A model generated the notes under the pieces. That model was not told the DNA's origin and ran no database searches. It saw only the letters and a program-made list of their open reading frames with translations. A stretch of DNA of 64,000 bases from an uncultured Prevotella sp. GTDB lineage: Bacteria; Bacteroidota; Bacteroidia; Bacteroidales; Bacteroidaceae. Made by a program: the position numbers and the translations under genes. How positions within the stretch are numbered: the stretch's first letter is position 1; each line of letters opens with the position of its first letter. Below are positions 46,510 to 56,014 of this stretch, piece by piece. The stretch covers positions 62,001 to 126,000 of the forward strand of contig USDT01000002.1 of the NCBI GenBank assembly GCA_900553465.1, in the 5' to 3' direction.

Positions 46510-46534
46510 ATCCGTGTTCGGACACGGATTTTTT
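46510..46534 (+). terminator. Second terminator-like hairpin
   Basis: 8-bp stem ATCCGTGT / ACACGGAT with a 4-base loop TCGG, then a T-run. It lies 136 bases past the first terminator with no ORF between, and may end a short transcript or back up the first. The remaining gap to 46866 contains a 68-codon ORF with no protein character. Confidence 0.75.
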
Positions 46535-46865
46535 GTTGTCTGCAATTAACTATAATTAATACGCTGTTGCTTGACATGAGAGGTTTTATTTCATAACTTG
46601 CGCAAAATAAAAATCCGATAGCCATGAAGACAGTACTTACCTTTTGGCATACATCAGCATCTTTTGCGGACAGCGTTTCCGGACTGTTGCATCCGGGATG
46701 TTACGTTGTATCGCAGACCGGTATAGGTCTGTGCCGGGTAGGTCTGTGTGAAAGGTTGCTGACGTATAGTGTCTCTGTGATGGGCAGTCGACTGAAGATG
46801 CAACGGGCCGGCGGCAGGTATATGATATAATCTGGAAGGTTTTGAACATATAATAATATCCGACT

Positions 46866-47519
46866 ATGACTCATGACAGAATTTATCAATACGGAATGTT
46901 GCGGGTGATGATGCTTGTAGTGGTGTGGTTTGTGGCGGTAATGTCGGGCATTGCCGGCAATATGTATGGGTTTGAAGACGGTGATGAGGTGGAGGCCGGC
47001 GGGACAGATGTAGGCGGAAGTCCTGCCGCGTATGAAGATCTGCGGTTTAATTACTGGGTTGACGATACCATGTCAGTCAATATTGCCGGGCTGGATATTC
47101 CGCTGAAGATGCTTTACAGAATCTACTACGACAAGGAAGGCGAGGATTTCGTTAGGTTCAATGTGGCTGTCGTGGCATTTGATGAGAGGCAGGGTGGTGA
47201 TTCCGATAAATTCATTTATAAGGGCAAGAGATATTCATTGATACACGACAGCTTCTGTTATAAGTACGAAAGAAGGAAAGGTCCGGTCTACAGACTGAAG
47301 GATGCACTTGTACTGACATGGTTTGACAACGACATTTATCCGCTGGTGGAGAAGTGCACTGTTATTGATGTGAATCTGAAAATAGACATACGTAAACAGA
47401 AAAGAGGTATGCCTTTGGACTTGAATATGGGAAAGGGCAAAACGAGAGATTTCTGTTACAAGTATAGAAAAATTCGGGCTAAGCACGACGAGGCCCGGAA
47501 AAAGCAGGCAGAATTTTGA
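46866..47519 (+). CDS. Exported protein of unknown function
   Basis: 217 residues. A signal-like hydrophobic segment (MLVVVWFVAVMSGIAGNMYG) comes after about 13 residues; Met at residue 11 or 15 may be the real start. The body has a strand-rich centre (YKGKRYSLIHDSFCYKYERRKGPVYRLKDALVLTWFDNDIYPLVEKCTV) and a strongly basic C terminus (KYRKIRAKHDEARKKQ). I recognise no family. Confidence 0.6.
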   Translation: MTHDRIYQYGMLRVMMLVVVWFVAVMSGIAGNMYGFEDGDEVEAGGTDVGGSPAAYEDLRFNYWVDDTMSVNIAGLDIPLKMLYRIYYDKEGEDFVRFNVAVVAFDERQGGDSDKFIYKGKRYSLIHDSFCYKYERRKGPVYRLKDALVLTWFDNDIYPLVEKCTVIDVNLKIDIRKQKRGMPLDLNMGKGKTRDFCYKYRKIRAKHDEARKKQAEF

Positions 47520-47723
47520 TTGGTAGAAGATTGTTTCAGGGTGATTTAACGGTCCGGCATGGTTTGCCTGCACGTGCCGGATTTTTCTTTTTGTATTCTT
47601 TTTGAAGTTTTGGCTGAGACGAGGCTAATTGTATTGTTGTGTCCTGCAGCTGTTGCCGGTCTGCTCTTTGGTCGGGGCGGACGGTGCTTGTCGTGCGGAG
47701 TGTGAAAATAAGTGGCCAATAAT

Positions 47724-47754
47724 TTTGCGCTTCATCCTTTTTGCTGTATTTTTG
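47724..47754 (+). promoter_or_regulatory. Promoter of the yraN-birA-pyrH operon
   Basis: TTTG (47724-47727), a 19-bp spacer and TATTTTTG (47747-47754). An ATG at 47757 would lie before the expected transcription start, which supports the ATG at 47775 as the yraN start. Confidence 0.8.
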
Positions 47755-47774
47755 TGATGAGTAAACAGCGTCAC

Positions 47775-48152
47775 ATGGCAAGACACAATGAGATGGGAAA
47801 GTGGGGCGAGGACGTGGCGGCTGCATATCTGCGGCAGAAAGGTTACGTCATACGCGAGCGCGACTGGAGGTCGGGCAAACGCGACATCGACATCATAGCC
47901 CTGACTCCTGACAGCCTGACTGTGGTCTTTGTTGAAGTGAAGACGCGTCTGCCGGACAGTGCCATGGCGCCCGAGGAAGCTGTGGACGCGGTGAAGATAA
48001 GAAACCTGTGTGTGGCGGCCGACAATTATGTGAAGATGTACGGAGTGGAAGAAGAACTGCGCTTTGACATCATAACGGTTGTGGGTACGCGAGGCTGTGA
48101 ACCGCGGATAGAGCACATAGAGGATGCGTTCAATCCGTTGCTTATAATCTGA
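47775..48152 (+). CDS. YraN family (UPF0102) nuclease-fold protein
   Basis: 125 residues. GKWGEDVAAAYLRQKGYVIRERDWR, then the restriction-endonuclease-like D...ExK pattern (RDIDIIA and VVFVEVKTR). The family has a nuclease fold; its cellular role is unsettled. The start at 47775 is chosen because the promoter box ends at 47754, leaving no room for translation from 47757. It is followed by birA after 5 bases. Confidence 0.9.
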   Translation: MARHNEMGKWGEDVAAAYLRQKGYVIRERDWRSGKRDIDIIALTPDSLTVVFVEVKTRLPDSAMAPEEAVDAVKIRNLCVAADNYVKMYGVEEELRFDIITVVGTRGCEPRIEHIEDAFNPLLII

Positions 48153-48157
48153 AACGT

Positions 48158-48889
48158 ATGACGACATATACGATAAGACTTGACGAGGTGGATTCCACCA
48201 ACACATATCTGCGCAATCTGGAACCTTTGCCCGACGCTGATGTGGTGGCCGTAACGGCCGGACACCAGACTGCTGGCCGTGGTATGGGCAGCAACCGGTG
48301 GGAGAGTGAGGACGGACAGAATCTGTTGTTCTCCGTACTGATACGTCCCGAGGGTGTGCCTGTGGCGCATCAGTTTGTATTATCCATGGCCGAGGCGCTG
48401 GCTGTGAAAGACGCTCTCGACCCTCTGGCAGACGGAATGTCACTCAAATGGCCAAATGATGTCTATTGGCACGACCGCAAGATAAGCGGTACGCTCATAG
48501 AGACATCCCTCAGTGGAAAGTTTGTGAAGGACTGCATATTCGGGACGGGTGTCAATATCAATCAGCGTGAATTTCGCAGCGATGCTCCCAACCCTGTGTC
48601 GCTGTGGCAGATAACAGGCCGTGATACTGACATAAACGCTGTGTTGGAAAAAGCGCTTGAGGCGTTCGAAGGTTATTACTCCATGGTGCTTGCCGGCGAA
48701 TACGACCGTGTGGCGCAGCTTTATCACGAGGCGCTCTATCGCCGCACGGGCATGCATGCCTATTCGGACAGCAACGGACGTTTCATGGCTTCTATTGTCA
48801 GGGTGGGCCATGACGGCCGTCTTGTGTTGTGTGATGAGGCCGGACGCGAACGGAGCTATGCCTTCAAGGAAGTGAATTACATAATTTGA
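48158..48889 (+). CDS. birA: Biotin--[acetyl-CoA-carboxylase] ligase (group I)
   Basis: Attaches biotin to the carrier domains of biotin enzymes. 243 residues, catalytic and C-terminal domains only: VDSTNTYLRN, the biotinyl-AMP loop TAGRGMGSNRWESEDGQNLL, and LKWPNDVYWHDRKISGTLIE with the active-site Lys. The N-terminal helix-turn-helix of the E. coli repressor-ligase is absent, so it should not regulate transcription itself. Lies between yraN and pyrH with gaps of 5 and 7 bases. Confidence 0.93.
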   Translation: MTTYTIRLDEVDSTNTYLRNLEPLPDADVVAVTAGHQTAGRGMGSNRWESEDGQNLLFSVLIRPEGVPVAHQFVLSMAEALAVKDALDPLADGMSLKWPNDVYWHDRKISGTLIETSLSGKFVKDCIFGTGVNINQREFRSDAPNPVSLWQITGRDTDINAVLEKALEAFEGYYSMVLAGEYDRVAQLYHEALYRRTGMHAYSDSNGRFMASIVRVGHDGRLVLCDEAGRERSYAFKEVNYII

Positions 48890-48896
48890 ATTATAT

Positions 48897-49607
48897 ATGG
48901 CAAAGTACAAGAGAATTCTATTGAAGCTCAGCGGCGAGAGCCTGATGGGTGATCAGCATTTCGGAATCGATCCTGTGAGACTCGACGAATATGCAAGACA
49001 GATAAAGGAAGTGCACGAAATGGGTGTGCAGATTGGCATTGTGATTGGCGGTGGAAACATCTTCCGCGGTCTCAGCGGAGCGTCTAAAGGCTTCGACCGC
49101 GTGAAGGGCGACCAGATGGGAATGTGTGCGACAGTCATCAATTCGCTTGCTTTGAGTTCCGCTCTCGGTGCGAATGGTGTGAAGACCAAGGTGCTGACAG
49201 CCATCCGTATGGAACCTATCGGTGAGTTCTATACTAAGTGGAAGGCCATCGAAGCCATGGAGGCAGGTTATGTCTGCATCTTCTCAGCCGGCACAGGCTC
49301 TCCTTATTTTACCACAGATACGGGTTCGTCGTTGCGTGGTATTGAGATTGAAGCCGATGTGATGTTGAAAGGAACACGTGTTGACGGCATATATACCGCA
49401 GACCCGGAAAAGGATCCGACAGCCACGAAGTTCAGCGACATAACCTACGACGAGATTTATACACGTGGGCTGAAGGTGATGGACCTCACTGCCACAACGA
49501 TGTGCAAGGAGAACAATCTGCCGATATATGTCTTCAATATGGATGTGTTCGGCAATCTGAAGCGTGTTATGGACGGCGAGGACATCGGTACTTACGTTCA
49601 CAACTAA
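48897..49607 (+). CDS. pyrH: UMP kinase
   Basis: Phosphorylates UMP to UDP in pyrimidine synthesis. 236 residues of the amino-acid-kinase fold: KRILLKLSGESLMG, IGIVIGGGNIFRG, FSAGTGSPYFTTDTGSSLRGIEIEADVMLKGT and VDGIYTADPEKDPTA. Last gene of the yraN-birA-pyrH operon; a terminator follows. Confidence 0.96.
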   Translation: MAKYKRILLKLSGESLMGDQHFGIDPVRLDEYARQIKEVHEMGVQIGIVIGGGNIFRGLSGASKGFDRVKGDQMGMCATVINSLALSSALGANGVKTKVLTAIRMEPIGEFYTKWKAIEAMEAGYVCIFSAGTGSPYFTTDTGSSLRGIEIEADVMLKGTRVDGIYTADPEKDPTATKFSDITYDEIYTRGLKVMDLTATTMCKENNLPIYVFNMDVFGNLKRVMDGEDIGTYVHN

Positions 49608-49663
49608 ATCGTATTCCATAAGACGCCCGGTTGTTTGTCAGGCGTTGGAACTATATCAAACAG

Positions 49664-49699
49664 TCATCCTCATGCCATAGGTGTGGGGATGATTTTTAT
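49664..49699 (+). terminator. Terminator after pyrH
   Basis: Stem TCATCCTCA / TGTGGGGATGA (about 49664-49673 with 49682-49692, one wobble), then TTTTTATTTTA. Confidence 0.75.
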
Positions 49700-49719
49700 T
49701 TTATGGGTATATATACAAA

Positions 49720-49756
49720 ATATGCCGGCATGGAGTCAATCCCATACCGGCATATC
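49720..49756. terminator. Bidirectional hairpin between pyrH and the DUF4834 gene
   Basis: Stem TATGCCGG / CCGGCATA (49721-49728 with 49747-49754) continued by ATGG/CCAT around the loop. On the - strand it is followed by TTTTG, so it can end the DUF4834 transcript. Confidence 0.75.
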
Positions 49757-49845
49757 ATATTATTCTCTATTGTTGTTTTGTTTCCTGTTCTGTTCGTTCC
49801 TGTTATTTCTTTTGCAGCAATTCTTTTTTCGTGTATTGCTGTCGG

Positions 49846-50106
49846 TTATCGCACTTCGGTGAAGTCTACATACTCGCCTTCGTCCTTCGGAATTATTTTT
49901 TTCTTCATCTGTTTGGCGTTGTGTGTATGTATAGTTTCCTCTCTTGTGGTATTGGGGCGATACGTTGTGCGGTGTTTTTTTGTGTTGTTGAATCCGAAAC
50001 TATGCAGTGTGTCACGTACGTTCCTATATATTCTGAACAAGGTGGCACCCATAAGTATCGCGAAGATAAGGAAGAATACAAGGAGTATTTTGAATATAAC
50101 GAACAT
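49846..50106 (-). CDS. DUF4834 family small membrane protein
   Basis: 86 residues: one N-terminal membrane helix (FKILLVFFLIFAILMGATLF), a short basic stretch and a C-terminal EGEYVDFTEV motif, as I know from the DUF4834 family of Bacteroidota. It is 20 bases downstream of pssA, so it probably belongs to the psd-pssA operon. Function unknown. Confidence 0.82.
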   Translation of the reverse strand: MFVIFKILLVFFLIFAILMGATLFRIYRNVRDTLHSFGFNNTKKHRTTYRPNTTREETIHTHNAKQMKKKIIPKDEGEYVDFTEVR

Positions 50107-50126
50107 TTTCTTTTATTATTTTAGCG

Positions 50127-50858
50127 TCATTTACTGTTGCTGTCGTCTGCCTTACTGAACTGTGTGAAGACGGAAATAATGACGTACAGCGGTATGATAA
50201 TACTGAAACTGCCGATAAATCCGAACAATATTATCATGACAGCGCATAATATGATGAATAAATATTTTATCTCATTGCCTTTCCATCCCCACTGTTTGAA
50301 CTTGAGGGCGAACATCGGTAGCTCTGCCACAAGCAGCCAGCAGCACAGTGCAAGGAGCAATATGAGCACGAATACCATCCATGGTGAGCTTTCAAGCCAT
50401 TGTGTCTGGGTGGCTATGAGTGAGCCCCAGAATAGTGCGTTGGCAGGTGTAGGCATACCGATGAACGATGTTGTCTGACGTTCGTCGAGATTGAATTTTG
50501 CCAGACGGAGTGCAGAGAATGCTGCCATTACGAATGCTATGAATGGCAGAAATTGTCTTGTTGGTTCGAGAAATGCAGGGTAGTCCATCACGCTGAGTTG
50601 CGAAAAGACTATCGCCGAAGGTGCAAAACCGAATGTGATGTCATCGGCCAGTGAGTCGAGTTCCTTGCCGATGGGCGACGACACTTTGAGAAGTCGCGCG
50701 CTCATGCCGTCGAAAAAGTCGAACGCCGCACCGATGATAATCCAGATAAGAGCCATTTTCGCATTGAGCATGAAGGCATATCCGGTTGCTATGCAGCCTG
50801 AGATGAGGTTGCAGCAGGTTATAGCGTTGGGGATGTTTCTTATTATTGGATTAGGCAT
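50127..50858 (-). CDS. pssA: CDP-diacylglycerol--serine O-phosphatidyltransferase
   Basis: Makes phosphatidylserine from CDP-diacylglycerol and serine in the inner membrane. 243 residues with several membrane helices. The CDP-alcohol phosphotransferase signature DFFDGMSARLL...GKELDSLADD contains all expected Asp residues. Next to psd, which uses its product. Gap to psd is 26 bases. Confidence 0.95.
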   Translation of the reverse strand: MPNPIIRNIPNAITCCNLISGCIATGYAFMLNAKMALIWIIIGAAFDFFDGMSARLLKVSSPIGKELDSLADDITFGFAPSAIVFSQLSVMDYPAFLEPTRQFLPFIAFVMAAFSALRLAKFNLDERQTTSFIGMPTPANALFWGSLIATQTQWLESSPWMVFVLILLLALCCWLLVAELPMFALKFKQWGWKGNEIKYLFIILCAVMIILFGFIGSFSIIIPLYVIISVFTQFSKADDSNSK

Positions 50859-50884
50859 TTGCTATCTGTTATATAACAGTTCTG

Positions 50885-51577
50885 TTATTTCAGTTTTGCT
50901 ATTATTGTCTGGTCGCCGGTTGTGCTCTGACCCATCTTTACGCAAACCTCACTTCCCAACGGGAGATAAACGTCCACACGCGAACCGAACTTGATGAAGC
51001 CCAGGTGTTCATCGATGTAGCATTCCTCGCCTTCTTTGGCGTAAGTGACAATGCGGCGCGCCATCGCACCGGCTATCTGACGGCAGAGTATGTCCTTGCC
51101 GTCGGGTGTTGTGATGATTATGTCGGAGTGTTCGTTTTCCTCACTTGCTTTCGGAAGCCACGCCTTATGGTAGTTTCCGTTCTGATGATGTACAAGTTTC
51201 ACACGGCCGTCAACCGGAAACCAGTTGGCATGAACGTTGAAAAGACTCATGAAAATGCTTATCATGATTCGCTTCTCATGAAAATACTGGTCTTCGTCCA
51301 CTTCTTCTATGACGACGATACGGCCGTCGGCAGGTGCTACAACGATGTTCTCGGTATCCTCCTGAGGAAAATATCTGATGGGACAGCGGAAAAAGTTGAC
51401 AACCACACCATATAGTGCCACAGCCACGGCAACAAAGAACCAGAACGGGAACTTGTTGTCAAGACCACGCCATAACAGTAATGCTATGGCTGCAAGAACG
51501 ATGAATCCGTATAGAAGTGTGTCCGTGCCTTCACGGTGCAGACGTATTTTTTTTAGTCTTTTAATTCTTTTTATCAT
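50885..51577 (-). CDS. psd: Phosphatidylserine decarboxylase (short form)
   Basis: Decarboxylates phosphatidylserine to phosphatidylethanolamine. 230 residues: one N-terminal membrane segment pair ([34 protein letters not shown]), [28 protein letters not shown], and the self-cleavage site GS in [11 protein letters not shown] that forms the pyruvoyl group. Start at 51577 leaves a leader of about 24 bases from a clear promoter; in-frame codons upstream overlap the promoter. Confidence 0.95.
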   Translation of the reverse strand: MIKRIKRLKKIRLHREGTDTLLYGFIVLAAIALLLWRGLDNKFPFWFFVAVAVALYGVVVNFFRCPIRYFPQEDTENIVVAPADGRIVVIEEVDEDQYFHEKRIMISIFMSLFNVHANWFPVDGRVKLVHHQNGNYHKAWLPKASEENEHSDIIITTPDGKDILCRQIAGAMARRIVTYAKEGEECYIDEHLGFIKFGSRVDVYLPLGSEVCVKMGQSTTGDQTIIAKLK

Positions 51578-51604
51578 AACAGTTGATGTACATCTATCTT
51601 TTTG

Positions 51605-51636
51605 CAAAGATAGTTGTTTTTTGAGTATTGGGCAAA
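51605..51636 (-). promoter_or_regulatory. Promoter of psd-pssA
   Basis: On the - strand TTTG (51633-51636), a 20-bp spacer and TATCTTTG (51605-51612). Confidence 0.85.
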
Positions 51637-51652
51637 TTTTTCATATCATTCT

Positions 51653-51684
51653 TTTGGCCGTATAGTTTTAAAGTGGTAACTTTG
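51653..51684 (+). promoter_or_regulatory. Promoter of dnaE
   Basis: TTTG (51653-51656), a 20-bp spacer and TAACTTTG (51677-51684). Back to back with the psd promoter; leader about 16 bases. Confidence 0.85.
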
Positions 51685-51704
51685 AAATCAAATTTTGCTT
51701 GAAA

Positions 51705-54700
51705 ATGGAAGATTTCATACATCTGCACGTTCACACTTATTACTCTATTCTTGACGGACAGTCCAGTGTCCAGCGCCTTGTAGACAAGGCCGTGGGCGAC
51801 GGAATGAAAGGCATGGCTATCACAGACCATGGCAATATGTTTGGAATAAAGGAATTTTTCAATTATTGCAAGGGCATAAACAAAAAACGAAAGGCGGCCG
51901 GAGAAGAGCCGTTCAAGCCCATTCTGGGATGTGAGATGTATGTGGCGCACCGCCGTAAAGAGGACAAGGTGAAGGAATTGGGCGACATGAGCGGCTATCA
52001 CCTCATTGTTCTCGCAAAAAACTACAATGGTTACAAGAATCTAATAAAGCTCGTTTCGCGCGCATGGGTGGACGGTTATTATATGCGTCCGCGTACGGAC
52101 AGATACGACCTCGAGCGCTATCACGAAGACCTTATCGTCTGTTCGGCGTGTATAGCGGGCGAAGTGCCGTCGAAGATATTGAAAGATGACATAGCCGGAG
52201 CGCGTGAGGCGATAGAGTGGCACAAGCGGGTCTTCGGCGATGATTATTATCTTGAGTTACAAAGGCACGAGGTGAAGGATCCTAGAATACGGGCGAACAG
52301 GGAGACGTTCCCTCTCCAGCAGAAGGCCAACAAGGTGTTGATGGAACTCGCCAAGGAGTATGGAGTGAAGTTGGTGTGCACGAACGACGCACACTTCGTG
52401 GATCAGGACAACGCCGAAGCGCACGATCACCTGCTCTGTCTTGCTACGGGCAAGGATCTGGACGATCCGAAACGAATGCTATATTCGAAGCAGGAGTGGT
52501 TCAAGACGCGGGCCGAGATGAACGAGGTGTTCAGTGATGTGCCGGAGGCTATGGCCAATACGCTGGAGATACTCGACAAAGTGGAGATGTACAGCATCGA
52601 CCATGATCCTATCATGCCGTTCTTCCCGATACCTGCCGAATTCGGAACTGAGGAGGACGTAAGGAGAAAATACACCGAGCAGCAACTGTATGAAGAATTC
52701 ACAACCGACGAGAACGGAGAAAATCCATTGCCGAAGGAAGAGGCCGACAAGAAGATAAAACATCTCGGCGGATTCGAGAAGATATACCGAATAAAGTTCG
52801 AAGCCGACTATCTTGCCAAGCTTGCGTATGACGGAGCGAAGCGTCTGTATGGCGATCCGATACCCGATGAGGTTGCAGAACGAGTGAAGTTCGAGCTTCA
52901 CATTATGAAGACGATGGGTTTCCCGGGCTACTTCCTCATTGTGCAGGACTTCATCAATGCCGCCCGTAACGAACTGGGCGTGCTAGTAGGACCGGGCCGT
53001 GGTTCGGCGGCAGGTTCGGTTGTGGCCTACTGTCTTGGCATTACAAAGATAGACCCGATAAAATATGACTTGCTGTTCGAGCGTTTCCTGAATCCTGACC
53101 GAATATCTTTGCCTGATATTGACACCGACTTCGATGACGACGGCCGAGGCCGTGTGCTCGAATGGGTGGAGGACAAGTACGGTCACGACAAGGTGGCACA
53201 CATCATCACCTACGGTACGATGGCTACCAAGAACTCCATAAAGGACGTCGCCCGTGTGGAGAAACTGCCGCTCGATATTTCCAACAGATTGTGCAAGGCA
53301 ATACCAGACCGTCTGCCGGATAACATGAAAATGAATCTGCCGAATGCCATCAAGGCGGTACCGGAACTGCGTGAGGCTGAGGCAAGCACCAATCCGCAGA
53401 TGAGCAATACCATACGTTATGCCAAGATGCTTGAGGGAACCGTGCGTGGTACGGGTATCCATGCGTGTGGTACAATCATCTGTCGCGACGCCATAAGTGA
53501 CTGGGTTCCGGTGAGCACGGCCGAAGACAAGGCCGATCCCGGACACAAACTTCTGGCCACGCAGTATGACGGTCATGTGATAGAAGAGACCGGACTGATA
53601 AAGATGGACTTCCTCGGACTGAGCACACTGTCCATCCTTAAGGAAACGGTGGACAATATAAAGATTACCAGAGGAATTGAAGTCGATCTTGACAACATAC
53701 CGATTGACGACGAACTTACGTACAAACTTTATCAGGAAGGACGCACCGTCGGTACCTTCCAGTTTGAGTCTGCCGGCATGCAGAAGTATCTGCGCGAGCT
53801 CAAACCTACGGTGTTCGAGGACCTCATCGCCATGAACGCCCTATACCGTCCGGGTCCTATGGACTACATTCCGCAGTTCATCCGGCGTAAGAACGGGCAG
53901 GAGAAGATTACATACGACATCCCCTGCATGGAGAAATACCTCAAGGATACCTACGGCATCACCGTATATCAGGAGCAAGTCATGCTTCTGTCGCGCCAGC
54001 TCGCCAACTTCACGCGAGGCGAGAGCGACGCCCTGCGTAAGGCGATGGGTAAGAAGAAGAAGGACATTGTAGACAAGATGAAGCCGAAGTTCATCGAAGG
54101 CGGAAAGGCCAACGGTCACGATCCGAAGGTGCTCGAGAAGATATGGGCCGACTGGGAGAAGTTCGCTTCCTACGCGTTCAACAAGAGTCACGCCACGTGC
54201 TATTCGTGGGTGGCATATCAGACGGCCTACCTCAAGGCCCATTATCCTGCCGAATTCATGGCCGGAAACATGAGCCGATGCCTCAATGATATAGGAAAGA
54301 TAACCAAGCTGATGAGCGAATGTAAGTCCATGGGCATAAAATGTCTTGGTCCGGACGTCAATGAGAGCCGTCACAAGTTCAGCGCCAACAAGAAGGGTGA
54401 GGTGCGTTTTGGTCTCGCGGCTGTGAAGGGCATGGGCGACTCGGCGGCTCAGGCGATCATAGATGAGCGCGAGAAGAACGGCCTTTACAAGGATATCTAC
54501 GACTTCGCGCAGCGCGTCAATCTATCGGCAGTCAACCGTAAGGCGTTCGAAAGTCTCGCATTGAGCGGAGGTTTCGACAGTTTCGGCATAAAGCGCGAGC
54601 AGTATTTCGGAGTGACAACAAAGGGAGAGACTTTTCTCGACACGCTCGTGCGCTACGGCCAGCTCTACCAGATGGAGATGATGCAGGCGCGCAATTCGCT

Positions 54701-55427
54701 TTTCGGAGGGTTCGATGCGGTGGATATAGCCAAGCCACAGGTGCCTCAGGGTGAGCCGTGGAGCACGATAGAGAAACTCAACAAGGAGCGCGATCTCGTG
54801 GGAATATATCTTTCGGCCCATCCGCTCGACGACTACGCTGTAGTGTTAAACAAGCTGTGTAACCTGCATTGTTCGGAGATAGGACGCGATGCCGACAAGA
54901 AGAGGCTGGCCAAGTTTGCCACGCTTTCGTTCGGTGGAATGGTGACGGGCGTTGTGTCACGCTGGTCGGCTAAGACCAACAAACCTTTCGGTTTTGTGAC
55001 AATCGAAGACTTTGAGGGTGCGGGTGAACTGGCACTTTTCAACGACGAGTGGGTCAAGTGGCAGCATATGTTCAAGGAGGGATACACTGTTTACGTGACA
55101 GCGAAGTGCGTGCAGCGTTTCCGGGACAATGCAGACATATTGGACATACGCATACAGAGCGTCGATTTCCTCAGCGATGTGAAGGACAAATATATAGAAA
55201 AACTGACCATAGCCGTGAACACATCGGTGCTGGACGAAACGCAGATGAACGACCTGGCGACAGTCGTCAAGAACAATCCGGGACGTATTCCGCTCTACTT
55301 CCAGGTGTACGACGCGGAGCGCAAAAGGGATGTGCTGCTTGCGAGCAGGGGAAACGAGGTAGACGTCAACGCTTCGCTGATATCATACATTGAGAGTTGT
55401 CCGGCACTGACATATATGTTGAACTAA
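51705..55427 (+). CDS. dnaE: DNA polymerase III alpha subunit
   Basis: Replicative polymerase. 1240 residues: N-terminal PHP domain (HLHVHTYYSILDG, ITDHGNMFG), then the C-family polymerase core with VGPGRGSAAGS and the catalytic PDIDTDF region, FESAGMQKYL, and GMGDSAAQAI (helix-hairpin-helix), then an OB fold (about 980-1060). Start at ATG 51705 is preferred to an in-frame TTG at 51699. It is divergent from psd; trxA follows after 80 bases. Confidence 0.97.
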   Translation: MEDFIHLHVHTYYSILDGQSSVQRLVDKAVGDGMKGMAITDHGNMFGIKEFFNYCKGINKKRKAAGEEPFKPILGCEMYVAHRRKEDKVKELGDMSGYHLIVLAKNYNGYKNLIKLVSRAWVDGYYMRPRTDRYDLERYHEDLIVCSACIAGEVPSKILKDDIAGAREAIEWHKRVFGDDYYLELQRHEVKDPRIRANRETFPLQQKANKVLMELAKEYGVKLVCTNDAHFVDQDNAEAHDHLLCLATGKDLDDPKRMLYSKQEWFKTRAEMNEVFSDVPEAMANTLEILDKVEMYSIDHDPIMPFFPIPAEFGTEEDVRRKYTEQQLYEEFTTDENGENPLPKEEADKKIKHLGGFEKIYRIKFEADYLAKLAYDGAKRLYGDPIPDEVAERVKFELHIMKTMGFPGYFLIVQDFINAARNELGVLVGPGRGSAAGSVVAYCLGITKIDPIKYDLLFERFLNPDRISLPDIDTDFDDDGRGRVLEWVEDKYGHDKVAHIITYGTMATKNSIKDVARVEKLPLDISNRLCKAIPDRLPDNMKMNLPNAIKAVPELREAEASTNPQMSNTIRYAKMLEGTVRGTGIHACGTIICRDAISDWVPVSTAEDKADPGHKLLATQYDGHVIEETGLIKMDFLGLSTLSILKETVDNIKITRGIEVDLDNIPIDDELTYKLYQEGRTVGTFQFESAGMQKYLRELKPTVFEDLIAMNALYRPGPMDYIPQFIRRKNGQEKITYDIPCMEKYLKDTYGITVYQEQVMLLSRQLANFTRGESDALRKAMGKKKKDIVDKMKPKFIEGGKANGHDPKVLEKIWADWEKFASYAFNKSHATCYSWVAYQTAYLKAHYPAEFMAGNMSRCLNDIGKITKLMSECKSMGIKCLGPDVNESRHKFSANKKGEVRFGLAAVKGMGDSAAQAIIDEREKNGLYKDIYDFAQRVNLSAVNRKAFESLALSGGFDSFGIKREQYFGVTTKGETFLDTLVRYGQLYQMEMMQARNSLFGGFDAVDIAKPQVPQGEPWSTIEKLNKERDLVGIYLSAHPLDDYAVVLNKLCNLHCSEIGRDADKKRLAKFATLSFGGMVTGVVSRWSAKTNKPFGFVTIEDFEGAGELALFNDEWVKWQHMFKEGYTVYVTAKCVQRFRDNADILDIRIQSVDFLSDVKDKYIEKLTIAVNTSVLDETQMNDLATVVKNNPGRIPLYFQVYDAERKRDVLLASRGNEVDVNASLISYIESCPALTYMLN

Positions 55428-55507
55428 AAGTGGCATGGTCTTTGCATTATGTCTAATGCGACAGAACATGTCGTCATAAAGAAATAACATCAAATCAATA
55501 TAAGAAA

Positions 55508-55825
55508 ATGGAAGTTAAGATTACAACTGAGAATTTCGAGAGTTACAAGAATGGCGAACTGCCTTTGGTTGTTGACCTGTGGGCCACATGGTGCGGACCG
55601 TGCCGCATGCTTTCGCCCGTTATTTCTGAACTCGCCAACGACTATGACGGAAAAATCGTTGTAGGAAAGTGCGACGTTGAGGAGAACGACGAGATTGCAT
55701 CCGACTTTGGTGTGCGCACAATCCCGACACTGCTCTTCTTCAAGAACGGTGAGCTCGTGGATAAGTTCGTAGGTGCCACCACAAAGGCTGTGCTGCAGGA
55801 GAAGTTTGACGCTCTTCTGAAGTAA
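55508..55825 (+). CDS. trxA: Thioredoxin
   Basis: Cytoplasmic dithiol reductant. 105 residues with the active site WATWCGPC (C29 and C32), the cis-Pro segment RTIPTLLFF and a C-terminal helix. No signal peptide. Ends at a strong terminator. Confidence 0.96.
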   Translation: MEVKITTENFESYKNGELPLVVDLWATWCGPCRMLSPVISELANDYDGKIVVGKCDVEENDEIASDFGVRTIPTLLFFKNGELVDKFVGATTKAVLQEKFDALLK

Positions 55826-55852
55826 TGCTGAGTAAAGATATGTGAAATGTTG

Positions 55853-55887
55853 GGTATGTTCCGGCTGTGCCGTGGCATACCTTTTTT
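55853..55887 (+). terminator. Terminator after trxA
   Basis: Stem GGTATG / CATACC (55853-55858 with 55876-55881) plus inner CGGC/GCCG, then TTTTTT. Confidence 0.85.
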
Positions 55888-56014
55888 CATGCCCATGGGT
55901 GTGGTCTGTGTGCTGTCTGTGGTGGAGCTGGGCGTTCGTAGAGTGGTGGCGGGCATCGGGCGGAGGTTCTGTCATATGGTGTGACAGGCCGGTCGTGTGC
56001 GTGATACGAATTTT

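Noticed and set aside
46624..46830. 68-codon ORF on + beginning with an ATG in a fair context
   Set aside because: Composition is not protein-like after the first residues, there is no promoter pair, and nothing continues into the next gene.
49631..50158. 175-codon hydrophobic ORF on +
   Set aside because: It is antisense to the DUF4834 gene and crosses the terminator hairpins; its hydrophobicity is the complement of the real gene.
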